Program-made: the position numbers and the translations under genes | Part shown: positions 43,612 to 53,394 of the stretch, one piece after another | Position numbering within the stretch: the first letter of the stretch is position 1 | How the letters are laid out: the number at the start of each line of letters is the position of its first letter | Assembly (NCBI RefSeq): GCF_000526215.1 | Contig: NZ_JAFQ01000004.1 | Span: forward strand, 248,001 to 312,000 | Direction: 5' to 3' | Origin: Nocardia sp. BMG51109 | Lineage (GTDB): Bacteria > Actinomycetota > Actinomycetes > Mycobacteriales > Mycobacteriaceae | Length of the DNA: 64,000 bases | The notes under the pieces: generated by a model | Told to the model about the DNA's origin: nothing | Seen by the model: only the letters and a program-made list of their open reading frames with translations | The model's database searches: none

Positions 43612-46600
43612 TCATCGGATTCCCTCCAGATGCGCGTCGAGCAGCGGGCCGATCGTCGCGACCACATCGGCGTTGGTCAGCTGGGCGTGGGTGGCGTCGA
43701 CGGGGTGTTCGGTCAGCGTGCCGGTGACGTAAGGGCGCCACAGGTCCGCGCCGAGCCATTCGGTCTCGCCGCGGGTGGCCGAGAAGTAGAGCAGGTCGCC
43801 GTCGAAGACGCCCGGCCGGTAGCCGTGCGACAGCCGCACCCCGTCGACGTATCCGCGGTGCAGGCGGGCGAGCTGGTCGGCCGTGAGCCCGGTGCCGAAC
43901 GAGGCTGCGGCGGTGGCCAGTTCGGCCGCGGCGGCCTCGGCGGTGAGATCGTCCAGCGCGTCGCCGTCCTCGGGTTCGTCACCGAGCAGGTGGGTCAGCA
44001 GATCGCGCATCCGCGGGGTCGGGGGCGCGGGCATGTCGTCGGGGAATATCAGGCTGTCCAGCATCACCAGCAGCGCGACGGCGTGCCCGCGCTCGCGCAG
44101 GCGCACCGCGACCGCGTGCGCGATCTGCCCGCCCAGCGACCAGCCCAGCAGGTGGTAGGGCCCCTCCGGCTGCGCGCGCAGGATCTCGTCGGCGTATCCG
44201 TCGGCGAGTTCGTCGATGGTGGCGCCGGAGCGCGGTTCGCCGGCCAGCGTCAGCGCCTGCAGGCCGAGCACCGGCCGATCGGTGATGTGGCGGGCGAGCC
44301 CCGCGTAGCACCAGGCCAGCGGAACCGCCGAGTGCACACAGAACAGCGGCGGCCGAGAACCGTTGCGGCGCAAGGTGAGCAGAACGCCGAGGGCGTCGTC
44401 ACCGGCGGCGCCGCCGTCGTGCCCGGCGATGCGGGCGGACAGCTCGGCCACGGTCGGCGTGGTGTAGAGCCACCGCACAGTGACCGGCTTCCCGCTCGCG
44501 CTCGCCAGGTCGGCCGAGACCGCCACGCCGAGCAGGGAATTCCCGCCCGCCTCGAAGAAGTCGTCGTCGAGTCCGATGCGTGCCGCGCCGACCGCCGCCG
44601 CGAACCGGTCCGCCACCAGTCGCTGTAGTTCGGTTTCCGGTGCGCGGTAGGGACGCCGGGCGGCATCGGGCGCCGGGAGCGCACGGCGATCGATCTTGCC
44701 GTGCCCGGTGACCGGCAACCGGTCCAGCTCGACCAGTTGCCCGGGAACCAGTGCGGCGGGCAGCAGTTCGCGCAGCTTGCGCACGATGTCCCCGCTGTCG
44801 ATTCGGACGCCCTGTGCGGCAACGACATACCCGATCAGCCGGTCACCCGCGGCGGCTCGGTCGACGGTGACGACGGCGTGCGCGATCTCCGGCAGTGCGG
44901 TCAGCGCCGCCTCCACCTCCGCCGGCTCGATCCGGCGGCCGCGCACGGTGAGCTGTTCGTCGCCGCGGCCGAGGAACTCCAGCACGCCGTCCACCTCGGC
45001 GCGGACGAGATCGCCGGTGCGGTAACAGCGTTCACCGGTACCGAACGGGTCGGCGACGAAGCGTTCGGCCGTCGCGCCCGGACGGCCCAGATAGCCTTCG
45101 GCGACGCCCGGCCCGCCGACGTACAGTTCCCCGCGAGCACCCGGCGGCACCGGACGCAGCCGCCGGTCCAGCACCGGTGCGCGCACCCCCGGCAGCGGCG
45201 GACCGATCGGCACCGGCTCACCGGCCGCCAGGGGCGCGGACTGCGTTGCCATCACGGTCGTTTCGGTCGGCCCGTAACCGTTGAACAGCCGCAGCGCGGG
45301 CGCCCAGCGGTGCACGAGATCGGGCGGGCAGCTCTCGCCTCCGACCACGGCGACCCGCAGCTGGGGGACCTGTTCCGGCGCGATCGTCGCCAGCACCGCC
45401 GGCGTGGTGAGGAAATGCGTGATGCTCGCCCCGTTCACCAGCCGGGCCAGTTCGACGCCGGCCACCACGTCCGCCGGCTGAACCACCAGCCGCGCACCGG
45501 CGGCGAAGGCGCCCAGCAGCGCCAGCAGGTGGGCGTCGAACGACGGCGCGTGCGCGTGCAGGATCCGCGAATCCCGTTCCACCGCATAGTGCTCGACGAT
45601 GTGGTCGGTGAGCGGCCCCAGCCCGCGATGGGTGGCCACCACGCCCTTCGGCGTTCCGGTGGTTCCGGAGGTGTAGATCGCGTAGGCGGGATGGTCCGCG
45701 CGCAACGGCCGCGGGCGATCGCCGTCTCCGACCGGTCCGCCGGACCGCCGCCCGACCCGCTCGGCCGTGTCCGGGTCGTCGAGCACCAGCCAGGCCAGCC
45801 CTTCCGGCAGCCCCGGCCGCACCCGATCCACCGTAACTCCCAGCCGCGCACCGGAATCCGATAGCAGCGCGGCCAGCCGCGATGCCGGATCCGCCGGATC
45901 CACGGGCACGAAGGCCGCACCCGTCTTCGCCACCGCCCACACCGCGAGCACCGACTCCCCCGACCGCGGCACGGCGACGACCACGAAAGTTCCCGGCCCC
46001 GCCCCGAACTCGATCAGCTCCCGCGCCCAGCGCGACGTTTCCTCGTCCAGCTCCCGATACGACCACCGCCGCGCACCGTCCTGCAACGCAACCGACCCCG
46101 CCGCTTCATCGGCCGCCATCGAGTTCGGCCGAGCCTGCCGCTGTTCCACGACGCGCCGCGACGCTTCGCCACCGTCCCCGTCGCCGACACCGTGCTGCCC
46201 GGCCACCGAACCCTCTGCCACGTCACCCGGCATCGGCCGGGCGTGCTCGGCGTCGCCGGCCGGGAAGACCGGACCGCGGTGGGCGCCACCCAGGCTCGCA
46301 GCCAGCAGATCGGGCAGCAGCCGATCCGATCGCACCCGCTCCGCCGCGACCGCGCGCGGCCGTTCGGGCACCGGTACCGCCTGCTCCGCGCCCAGGAAAC
46401 GGTCGAGGTAGCGCAGGAAACGGTCGTGATGCCAACGCAGGGTGGCCTGCGAGTACACGGCGGGGTTGGCCTGCATATCGATGCGCGCGGTCCGCTCGTC
46501 CGGGCCGAGCTGATATCCGTTGACGAGCAGATCCTCCACCGGACCGAGCGACAGCAGTCGCGCCTGCGCGGTCAGCGGCCCCAGTCGCAGCGGTTCGACG

Positions 46601-47721
46601 AATCCGAGCACATTCAGCACCGGCCCGAAACCGCCACGCGCCACCTGGTTTTCGCCGCGGTCGCGCTGCATGTCCTCGTATCGGTAGCGCTGGTGCCGCA
46701 GCGCCCCGACCACCCGCGATCGCACCAGGTCGAGCACCGACGGCACCGACATACCGCGAATACCGTTCAGCCGCAACGGAACCACGTTCGACACCGACCC
46801 CGCCGACCGGCGCAGCGCCGCCGTGGGGCGGACGGCCACCGGAAGCGCCATCACCACCTCGTCGGCCCCGGTCATACCGGCCAGGTAACACCCGAACGCG
46901 GCGATCACCAGCTCGGGAAAGCTCGCACCGGTCCGGCGGCGCACCTCCGCCAGCCGATCCGCCGTGGCGGCAGGCAGTGTCGCCCCGACTCGGTGCGGCC
47001 GCGGCGCGGGCGCCGCCCGCCGCCCGGCCAGCGTCACCGGGTCCGCCAGACCCGACAGCTGCGTGGCCCAGTACTCCCGGTCACCACGCGCCCGGCGCGA
47101 ATCCTGGTATGCGCGTTCGTCTTCCACCAGCTCGGCCACCGAGAGCGGAACCGGCCCAGCCGTTCCCGGATCGACACCGGCGGCCGAAGCGCCCGGCTCG
47201 GTCCCCGAACTCACCCCGCCCGCGTACAGTTCGGCGGTACGCCGCAGCACCGCCGCCGCCCCCACACCGTCCAGCACGATGTGATGGCTGCGCAGATACA
47301 GCAGATGGTGATCGGCGCCGACCCGAAAGACGACCGCGGTCGTCAGCCGGTCCCCGCACAGGTCGAGCGGCGAACCGCAATCCCGCTCCATCACCTCCAG
47401 CGCGGCGGCCACCGGGTCGGCGCGGTCGGCGAGATCCTCGTAACGCGGCGAATCGAAGGCGTCCGGGTCCACATACTGCCGCGGTCGCCCGTCCGCGAGC
47501 CGGAACCGCACCCGCGGCGATTGCAGGTCCCGGGCCGCCCGCACCGCGCAGCGCCGCAACAGCTCCACCGTCAGCGGCCCGGTCAGCTCCAGGTACATCG
47601 CGACGGTATTCGGCACGTCCGGATACAGCTGCTGCGCCACCCACCACCGCATCTGCCCCGCCGACAGCGGAAGATCGCCGTCCGTGCCGACGGTGGCCGC
47701 GCCGACCTGGGTTCGCGTCAC
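43612..47721 (-). CDS. Single-module non-ribosomal peptide synthetase (C-A-T-TE)
   Basis: 1369 residues. Condensation domain about 15-430 with HHIVLDG (146-152). Adenylation domain about 560-985 with [19 protein letters not shown] and YRTGD. Carrier domain with GGNSLLG (Ser near 1062). Thioesterase domain with GWSLGGQ (Ser near 1195). Residues about 460-540 form a low-complexity C-A linker. All active motifs look intact. My hand reading of the A-domain pocket gives D-A-L-L-A-V-G-V-M-K, suggesting a non-polar substrate, with low certainty. The GTG start has GAGGAGG upstream. A lone module with both C and TE would join one amino acid to a supplied acyl or peptidyl donor and release it. Confidence 0.9.
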   Translation of the reverse strand: MTRTQVGAATVGTDGDLPLSAGQMRWWVAQQLYPDVPNTVAMYLELTGPLTVELLRRCAVRAARDLQSPRVRFRLADGRPRQYVDPDAFDSPRYEDLADRADPVAAALEVMERDCGSPLDLCGDRLTTAVVFRVGADHHLLYLRSHHIVLDGVGAAAVLRRTAELYAGGVSSGTEPGASAAGVDPGTAGPVPLSVAELVEDERAYQDSRRARGDREYWATQLSGLADPVTLAGRRAAPAPRPHRVGATLPAATADRLAEVRRRTGASFPELVIAAFGCYLAGMTGADEVVMALPVAVRPTAALRRSAGSVSNVVPLRLNGIRGMSVPSVLDLVRSRVVGALRHQRYRYEDMQRDRGENQVARGGFGPVLNVLGFVEPLRLGPLTAQARLLSLGPVEDLLVNGYQLGPDERTARIDMQANPAVYSQATLRWHHDRFLRYLDRFLGAEQAVPVPERPRAVAAERVRSDRLLPDLLAASLGGAHRGPVFPAGDAEHARPMPGDVAEGSVAGQHGVGDGDGGEASRRVVEQRQARPNSMAADEAAGSVALQDGARRWSYRELDEETSRWARELIEFGAGPGTFVVVAVPRSGESVLAVWAVAKTGAAFVPVDPADPASRLAALLSDSGARLGVTVDRVRPGLPEGLAWLVLDDPDTAERVGRRSGGPVGDGDRPRPLRADHPAYAIYTSGTTGTPKGVVATHRGLGPLTDHIVEHYAVERDSRILHAHAPSFDAHLLALLGAFAAGARLVVQPADVVAGVELARLVNGASITHFLTTPAVLATIAPEQVPQLRVAVVGGESCPPDLVHRWAPALRLFNGYGPTETTVMATQSAPLAAGEPVPIGPPLPGVRAPVLDRRLRPVPPGARGELYVGGPGVAEGYLGRPGATAERFVADPFGTGERCYRTGDLVRAEVDGVLEFLGRGDEQLTVRGRRIEPAEVEAALTALPEIAHAVVTVDRAAAGDRLIGYVVAAQGVRIDSGDIVRKLRELLPAALVPGQLVELDRLPVTGHGKIDRRALPAPDAARRPYRAPETELQRLVADRFAAAVGAARIGLDDDFFEAGGNSLLGVAVSADLASASGKPVTVRWLYTTPTVAELSARIAGHDGGAAGDDALGVLLTLRRNGSRPPLFCVHSAVPLAWCYAGLARHITDRPVLGLQALTLAGEPRSGATIDELADGYADEILRAQPEGPYHLLGWSLGGQIAHAVAVRLRERGHAVALLVMLDSLIFPDDMPAPPTPRMRDLLTHLLGDEPEDGDALDDLTAEAAAAELATAAASFGTGLTADQLARLHRGYVDGVRLSHGYRPGVFDGDLLYFSATRGETEWLGADLWRPYVTGTLTEHPVDATHAQLTNADVVATIGPLLDAHLEGIR

Positions 47722-47886
47722 CCGGCCTCCTCGTCTCCGGTGTGCCTGTCCTCCGAACCGTTCCCGAGCAAACCTACGGCATTCGAGTCCGAGGATAGGC
47801 GTAGACCGCGCCGATGGGTTCGACCTGGTCACACACCGGAACCGCGCGAGAGAGCGAGCCTCCCGCGCGCGGCCGGCCGGTTGCCG

Positions 47887-48333
47887 TCAGCCCCGGTCGT
47901 GGGCGTCCTGCAACACCTTGAGGTCGATCTTGGACATGGTGCGCAGCGCCGCACCGACGGCCGCGGCACGGTCACCGCTCATCAGCGTCAGCATCGGCGC
48001 GGGCACCACCTGCCAGGACAACCCGTACCGATCGGTCAGCCACCCGCACGGCCCGGACGCGCCGCCGTCGGTCAGCGCGGCCCACAGCCGGTCGACCTCG
48101 TCCTGGGTGTCGACGAGGACCTGGATGGACGCCGCATCGGTATGCGAATGACCCGGTCCGCCGTTCATCAGCGTGACCGCGTGCCCGGCCAGCTCGAGCG
48201 ACACGATGAAGGCCGATCCGTCGGGGTTGCGGGAGATGTCGGTGATCCGGGAATCCGGTACCACCGAGGTGTAGAACTCGGCCGCCGCCTCGGCGCCCCG
48301 ATCGAACCAGAGGAAGGTGTTGACGCTGGTCAT
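47887..48333 (-). CDS. PhnB-like VOC protein
   Basis: 148 residues of the PhnB/3-demethylubiquinone-methyltransferase-like VOC family: TFLWFDRGAEAAAEFYTSVV, then the conserved GPCGWLTDRYGLSWQVVP. Commonly annotated as a glyoxalase-like or antibiotic-resistance-like fold; function unknown. The ATG at 48333 has AGGAG 6-7 bases upstream. Confidence 0.8.
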   Translation of the reverse strand: MTSVNTFLWFDRGAEAAAEFYTSVVPDSRITDISRNPDGSAFIVSLELAGHAVTLMNGGPGHSHTDAASIQVLVDTQDEVDRLWAALTDGGASGPCGWLTDRYGLSWQVVPAPMLTLMSGDRAAAVGAALRTMSKIDLKVLQDAHDRG

Positions 48334-48432
48334 GATGTGCTCCTGGGTTTGTTCCGACTTGCTGTCACCCTGTGGTCGGAGCCGCCCACGCCGATTCGAC
48401 ACATCTCGCGAAGAATCTTCGAACTTTTCCCG

Positions 48433-49260
48433 TCAGCGCGCGGAGAGCCGGTCCAGCGCCGCCTGACTGTCGTCGTCCGCGGCGCGGTAGATGATCAGCC
48501 GCTGATCCGGATCCTGCATCGGCGCCAGGACCTCGAAGGCGACCGTGACCGGGCCGACCTCGGGATGCAGCATGGTCTTCTGGCCGCGCCCGTTCACCCG
48601 GACGTCCCGCTTCGCCCACAGCTCCTCGAATTCCGCACTGCGGGAACGGAATTCTCCGATCAGCTCGGCGAGCACCCGGTCCTCGGGATGTGCCGCCCAG
48701 GCCGCCCGCAGATCGGCGATGCCCTCGCGCACGGTGCGCTCCCGGTCGGCGAAGAACTCGCTCATCCCGGGATGCAGCAGGCATATCCACATCGAATTGC
48801 GCTGCGCCGGCGGCAGGGTGTCGAAATCCAGGTACAACCTGGCCATCTCACGATTCCAGGTGAGGACGTCGTAGCGGTGGTTCACCACCATCGCCGGCAG
48901 CGGCGAAAGATCGGCCACCAGCAGTTCCAGGGCGGGCGACACCATGGTGGCCGGCTTGCCGTCGTCGGGGAGCCGCTGCCGGGCCAGGTCGAACAGGTAG
49001 GCCCGCTCGTCCGGGCCCAGGCGCAGCGCGCGGGCGAGCGCCTCCAGCACCCCCGCCGAGGGCCGCAACCCGCGCCCCTGCTCCAGCCGCACGACGTAGT
49101 CGGTGCTGACGCCCGCCAGCTCCGCGACCTCCTCGCGGCGCAGCCCGGGCGTGCGCCGGGACCGCCGCCGCGGCAGGCCGACCGCCTGCGGATCCAGCCG
49201 TTCCCGCCGGGCGCGCAAGAAGGCGGCCAGCTCCTGTGTCGCATCCACCGTGCCAGTCAT
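48433..49260 (-). CDS. MmyB-type XRE regulator
   Basis: 275 residues. The N-terminal HTH has the RRTPGLRREEVAELAGVS and VVRLEQGRGLRPS blocks. The C-terminal domain (residues about 110-270) has the MmyB-like ligand-binding pattern with VNHRYDVLTWNREMARL, thought to bind fatty-acid-like molecules. It is divergent from an aldo/keto reductase across 118 bp, the usual arrangement for a regulator and its target. Confidence 0.85.
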   Translation of the reverse strand: MTGTVDATQELAAFLRARRERLDPQAVGLPRRRSRRTPGLRREEVAELAGVSTDYVVRLEQGRGLRPSAGVLEALARALRLGPDERAYLFDLARQRLPDDGKPATMVSPALELLVADLSPLPAMVVNHRYDVLTWNREMARLYLDFDTLPPAQRNSMWICLLHPGMSEFFADRERTVREGIADLRAAWAAHPEDRVLAELIGEFRSRSAEFEELWAKRDVRVNGRGQKTMLHPEVGPVTVAFEVLAPMQDPDQRLIIYRAADDDSQAALDRLSAR

Positions 49261-49378
49261 CGATATCGATCCTACGGGCAGTCTGGTACCGGCGTTCCCA
49301 GGAAAAACCCTCCCTTACCGCCTGTTCCCGATCGCCGCAGACTCGATCGCGACGCACGGATACGAACAGGAGAACACC

Positions 49379-50443
49379 ATGCCGCTCACGCTCGACACCT
49401 ACCGGCTGCTGGGCCGCTCCGGGCTGCGGGTCTCGCCGCTGGCCCTGGGCACGATGACGTTCGGCGACGACTGGGGCTGGGGCGCCGACCGCGACGATTC
49501 GCGCAAGCTGCTCGAGCTGTACACCGACCGCGGCGGCAACTTCATCGACACCGCCAGCATGTACACCGACGGCAGCGCGGAACGCCTGCTCGGCGAGTTC
49601 ACCCGGGACAACCGCGAAAGCCTGGTACTGGCAACGAAATACACGATGCAGCGGCGCCCCGGCGACCCGAACTCCGGTGGCAACCACCGCAAGAGCATGG
49701 TCGCCTCGGTGGAAACCAGTCTGCGCCACCTGAATACGGACTACATCGACCTGCTGTACCTGCACGTCTGGGACTTCCACACGCCGGTCGAGGAGATCCT
49801 GCGCGGCATGGACGATCTGGTCCGCCAGGGCAAGGTGCTGTACGTGGCCATCTCCGACACCCCGGCCTGGCAGGTCTCGCGCATGCAGACCATCGCCGAC
49901 CTGCGCGGCTGGTCGCCCCTGGTGGCGCTGCAGGTCGAGTACAGCCTGGTCGAGCGCACCGCGGAACGCGACCTCATCCCGATGGCCCGGGAGATGGGCC
50001 TCGGCGTGATCCCGTGGTCCCCGCTGGCCGGCGGGGTGCTGACGGGCAAGTACGGCCGCGCCGACCTGGACGCCGAGGGCAGCGATTCACCGCAGAGCAC
50101 CCGCAAGAACATCGCCGTCGCACATAATCAGCTGACCGAGCGCGGCCTCGCCATCGCCGACGCGGTGCAACAGGTCGCGAACGACCTCGGCCGCACGCCG
50201 GCCCAGGTGGCGCTGGCGTGGACCCTGCACAACCCGGCGGTCACGGCCCCGATCATCGGCGCCCGCACCCCCGCTCAGCTGGAGGACAACCTGGGTGCCC
50301 TGGACCTCGACCTCGAACCCACCCACCTGACCAGCCTGGACGAGGCCGCCGCCGTGGAACTCGGCTTCCCGCACGAGATGCTCACCCGCGACATCGTCGG
50401 CAACGTCATCAGTGGCGGCCTCACCGTCCAGCCCCGCCGCTGA
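49379..50443 (+). CDS. Aldo/keto reductase
   Basis: 354-residue NADPH-dependent oxidoreductase with a (beta/alpha)8 barrel. The catalytic tetrad is visible: Asp and Tyr in FIDTASMYTDG, Lys in LATKYTM, and His in YLHVWD. The cofactor-binding C-terminal GARTPAQLEDN is typical. The ATG has AGGAG 7-8 bases upstream. Probably controlled by the divergent MmyB-type regulator. Substrate unknown. Confidence 0.88.
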   Translation: MPLTLDTYRLLGRSGLRVSPLALGTMTFGDDWGWGADRDDSRKLLELYTDRGGNFIDTASMYTDGSAERLLGEFTRDNRESLVLATKYTMQRRPGDPNSGGNHRKSMVASVETSLRHLNTDYIDLLYLHVWDFHTPVEEILRGMDDLVRQGKVLYVAISDTPAWQVSRMQTIADLRGWSPLVALQVEYSLVERTAERDLIPMAREMGLGVIPWSPLAGGVLTGKYGRADLDAEGSDSPQSTRKNIAVAHNQLTERGLAIADAVQQVANDLGRTPAQVALAWTLHNPAVTAPIIGARTPAQLEDNLGALDLDLEPTHLTSLDEAAAVELGFPHEMLTRDIVGNVISGGLTVQPRR

Positions 50444-50787
50444 CCGCCGACCGCCCCGCACCCTCGCGATAGCCTCCACCCCGGCGGCATTCCGACAGAC
50501 GACCGCTGATACGGCGTGAATCGTGCGGCGGCATTTCCGGAACAACCTGCCACCCAACGACTCTGCCCTTTTCCCCGGACAGACAGCGCAGGCCGGACAG
50601 CACCGGCACGCAGACCGCGAGTCGCACCCCCATTCGCACGTTCCGCACCGGATACGGGCGGACTCGGCACTGCGACGTCACCTCCGCCGTTCCGGCGTGC
50701 TTCGCCGGGATCCACAGTTGTCCGAGAGGATCCCGGCCGAGAGCGCGCCGGGACGGCGAAAGGGTGACGACGAGTGGCGTTGCGGTA
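50444..50787. other. Gene-free stretch between converging genes
   Basis: 344 bp between the ends of the aldo/keto reductase and the cbiX-like gene. No convincing gene, repeat or strong hairpin was seen. Confidence 0.4.
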
Positions 50788-51648
50788 TCAGGCGGCCGTG
50801 CGGACCAGATCCCGGGCGGCCGTGCGGTAGCGGTCGGCCAGCAGGCGGACCACGGCCGGGTGCACGCCGATCGGCTCGGCGACACCGTCGGCACCGCAGT
50901 CGTGCAGGCGCTCGTGGAACAGGCCGTGGGCGAGCAGATAGGAGGCCACGAACACCCGTCGCGCACCCGATCGGCGCAGGGACGCAACGACTTCCGGAAC
51001 TCGGGGCGCACCGGTCGCGATATATCCGACCCGCACACGGGAGCCCAGGTCCTCGCCCAGCATCCGGGCGGCCACCCGCACGTCGTGGCGGGCTCGCGCA
51101 TCCGAGGAACCGGCGGCGGCGAACACCACGGCATCACCGGGACGCCAGCCCGCCTCCCGCAGCCGAATGCGCATGACCCGCGCGAGCGCCGGGTCCGGCC
51201 CCATCGCCGGGGTCACCGCCACGGCGGTGTGCCCGCTCTCGGCGACCTCCCGCGGAACATCCTGATACACGTGGTACCCGGACGCCAGAAACGCCGGAAC
51301 CGCCACGGCCGGAACGGAATCCAGGTCACGCAGGACCTCCGACGGCGAGGGCCCGAGCACGTCGACGAACGCCGTCCGCACCGTGGGCCCCGACGGCGGA
51401 GCATCGGCTCCACCCGGTGCACCGGCCGGCTTCCGGTCCGCGATCGTGACCGCGCCGGCCGCATTACCGCCGCGTCCCCGCACCGACCGAACAGCCTGTG
51501 CGGCACCATGTTCCGCGACCGTCCCGCCGGAAAGCCGAACCGGCGCGCCGAGTTCGCGCGTCACGGCCTCGGCAAGATCCGCGATCATCCGCACGCCCCG
51601 CGTACTCCTGGTGCCGTGCGCGACCAGCACCAGGGCCGGATCGCTCAC
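50788..51648 (-). CDS. CbiX/SirB-like sirohydrochlorin chelatase
   Basis: 286 residues with two CbiX-type halves. The first begins ALVLVAHGTRS and contains FLASGYHVYQDVP; the second begins AVVFAAAGSSD and contains VASYLLAHGLFHERL, with histidines suited to metal binding. It would insert iron (or cobalt) into sirohydrochlorin, and siroheme is the NirB cofactor. The GTG at 51648 overlaps the nnaR stop (GTGA); another GTG lies one codon upstream. Last gene of the nir operon. A Gly/Pro-rich insert sits near residues 55-85. Confidence 0.85.
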   Translation of the reverse strand: MSDPALVLVAHGTRSTRGVRMIADLAEAVTRELGAPVRLSGGTVAEHGAAQAVRSVRGRGGNAAGAVTIADRKPAGAPGGADAPPSGPTVRTAFVDVLGPSPSEVLRDLDSVPAVAVPAFLASGYHVYQDVPREVAESGHTAVAVTPAMGPDPALARVMRIRLREAGWRPGDAVVFAAAGSSDARARHDVRVAARMLGEDLGSRVRVGYIATGAPRVPEVVASLRRSGARRVFVASYLLAHGLFHERLHDCGADGVAEPIGVHPAVVRLLADRYRTAARDLVRTAA

Positions 51649-52940
51649 CACACCCCCGCCAGCGGCGCGGGCCCCTGCGGGCGCTGTGTCCGGCCGACGG
51701 CCTCGCGGTCCCCTTCGTAGGTGCGCACGCCGCCCCCGGGGCCGTCGCCACGCCGGAGCGAAGGACCGTAGCCGCCCGTCGGGCGAGGATTGTTGTCGAT
51801 GCACTCGGCGGGATCCAGCGCCAGCCGGTACCCCCGCTTCACCACGGTCTGCACGGCCTTCGGCGTACCGAGCCCGGCCCGCAGCCGCGCGATACCGGTC
51901 TCCACCGCATGCGTGTCGTCCCCGCCGCCCGGCAGCGCCGCCAGCAGATCCTCGCGCGACACCACCCGGCCCGGCTGCCGCGCCAGCGCCCGCATCAGCG
52001 CCATCGGCGCCGGCGCCAGCTGGCGCACCCGGCCGTCGACCACCACGCATCCGCCGCGCACGCTGAGGATGTGCCCGGCGGCGTGAATCCGGTTGGCGCG
52101 CCGGGGCAATTCCTCGGCGACGTGCCGTGCCAGCGCACCCAGCCGAGCCCGGCCGGGCATGGTCGTCGACACGCCCAGTTCCTCCAGCGGCGCCGCGGTG
52201 ATCGGCCCGACGCAGGCCGGCAGCACCCGGGCCCGGAAGGCATGCAGCGCCGCCTCCAGCAGCCCGGTTTCCTTGGCGCGCATCAGCGTCGAGGCCACCG
52301 CCGGCGCGCTGGTGAAGGTGACGCAGTCCAGCGCCGAGGTGACGATCGCCTCGATCATCCGGTCCATCGGCGCCGAATCCTCCGGCGGAATCCAGCGATA
52401 CACCGGAACCGGCACGACATCGGCTCCGGCACAGCGCAATACCTCGCAGAAGTCGGGCACCGGCTCCCATTCGGTGGTGGCGCCGTGCAGCTGCACCGCG
52501 ATCCGCACCCCCTCGACGCCCTCGCCGAGCAGGTGGTCGAGCACCTCCGCCGACGACTCCGAGGCCGGCGACCACTCCTCGCGCAGTTCGGCCGCGCGAA
52601 TGGCGCCCTTGGCCTTCGGGCCGCGCGCCAGCAGGCGGGTGGAGCCCAGCGTGGTGCGCAGGTCCTCGGCCAGGCCCCACCCTTCCGCGGCTTCCATCCA
52701 GCCGCGGAACCCGATACCGGTGGTGGCGACGGTGATCTGCGGCGGATCGGTGACCAGTTGCTGCGTCACCCGCTCCAGCTCGGTGTCGTCGGCCAGCGGA
52801 ATGATCCGGATCGCGGGCGTCGCGACCACGGTCGCGCCCCGCCTGGTCAGCAGGGTGGCCAGTTCCTCGGCCCGGCGCGAGGCCGTGACACCGACGGTGA
52901 AACCCTCGAGGCAGCCGGGGTTGGCGATGTTCACAGTCAT
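51645..52940 (-). CDS. nnaR: NnaR-type nitrate/nitrite regulator (HemD-like domain plus winged helix)
   Basis: 431 residues. Residues about 10-255 follow the uroporphyrinogen-III synthase (HemD) fold: GFTVGVTASRRAEELATLL, TVATTGIGFRGW and ALDCVTFTSAPAV. Residues about 290-375 are an OmpR-type winged helix: RQLAPAPMALMRALARQPGR, VVSREDLLAALPG and VVKRGYRLAL. The same architecture is found in NnaR of Streptomyces and mycobacteria, which activates nitrate and nitrite assimilation genes. About 50 disordered residues end the protein. The ATG overlaps the nirD stop (ATGA). It may sense a tetrapyrrole-related ligand, though that is inference. Confidence 0.88.
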   Translation of the reverse strand: MTVNIANPGCLEGFTVGVTASRRAEELATLLTRRGATVVATPAIRIIPLADDTELERVTQQLVTDPPQITVATTGIGFRGWMEAAEGWGLAEDLRTTLGSTRLLARGPKAKGAIRAAELREEWSPASESSAEVLDHLLGEGVEGVRIAVQLHGATTEWEPVPDFCEVLRCAGADVVPVPVYRWIPPEDSAPMDRMIEAIVTSALDCVTFTSAPAVASTLMRAKETGLLEAALHAFRARVLPACVGPITAAPLEELGVSTTMPGRARLGALARHVAEELPRRANRIHAAGHILSVRGGCVVVDGRVRQLAPAPMALMRALARQPGRVVSREDLLAALPGGGDDTHAVETGIARLRAGLGTPKAVQTVVKRGYRLALDPAECIDNNPRPTGGYGPSLRRGDGPGGGVRTYEGDREAVGRTQRPQGPAPLAGVW

Positions 52941-53329
52941 GCCGAGTCCTCGAGACAGTCCACGGTGTCGTTCGACACGCCCACGACACCGTCGGCCACG
53001 CGCACGGCATACACCGGCAGCGCCGTCGACGCATCGTCCAGGCAGCGGCCGTCCAGCAGCGAGAATGCCTGCTTGAGCAGCGGCGACGCCACCACCGGCT
53101 CACCGCCGCGGTCGCCGACGATGCCGCGCGACATCACCGCGGCCCGCCCGAACGGGTCGATATTGCCGACGGCGTAGAGGCTGCCGTCGGGCAGCAGGAA
53201 CAGAGCGGCCTGGCGGCCGTCTTTCAGTAACACCGCCACGCCGCGGCCCGGAATGAGGTAGTCGAGACGGCAAGCCGAGGTCCAACCCGTAGCGGACCGA
53301 GCAATGCCGGGGGTGTCGATCACGGTCAT
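52937..53329 (-). CDS. nirD: Assimilatory nitrite reductase small subunit
   Basis: 130-residue Rieske-fold partner of NirB. It aligns with NirD through DYLIPGRGVAVLLKDGRQAA and LYAVGNIDPFGRAAVMSRGIVGDRGG. It lacks the Rieske cysteine/histidine ligands, as NirD proteins do. The ATG at 53329 has GGAGGAGAG upstream. It lies 65 bp after nirB and overlaps nnaR. Confidence 0.92.
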   Translation of the reverse strand: MTVIDTPGIARSATGWTSACRLDYLIPGRGVAVLLKDGRQAALFLLPDGSLYAVGNIDPFGRAAVMSRGIVGDRGGEPVVASPLLKQAFSLLDGRCLDDASTALPVYAVRVADGVVGVSNDTVDCLEDSA

Positions 53330-53394
53330 CGGTAACTCTCCTCCGAACGCCCTACCCATTGGTACCGGCATCCTGTTTCCACGTGATTACGCGC

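Noticed and set aside
46192..50127. 1311-codon plus-strand frame
   Set aside because: Spans the antisense of the NRPS, PhnB-like and MmyB-like genes; a GC artefact.
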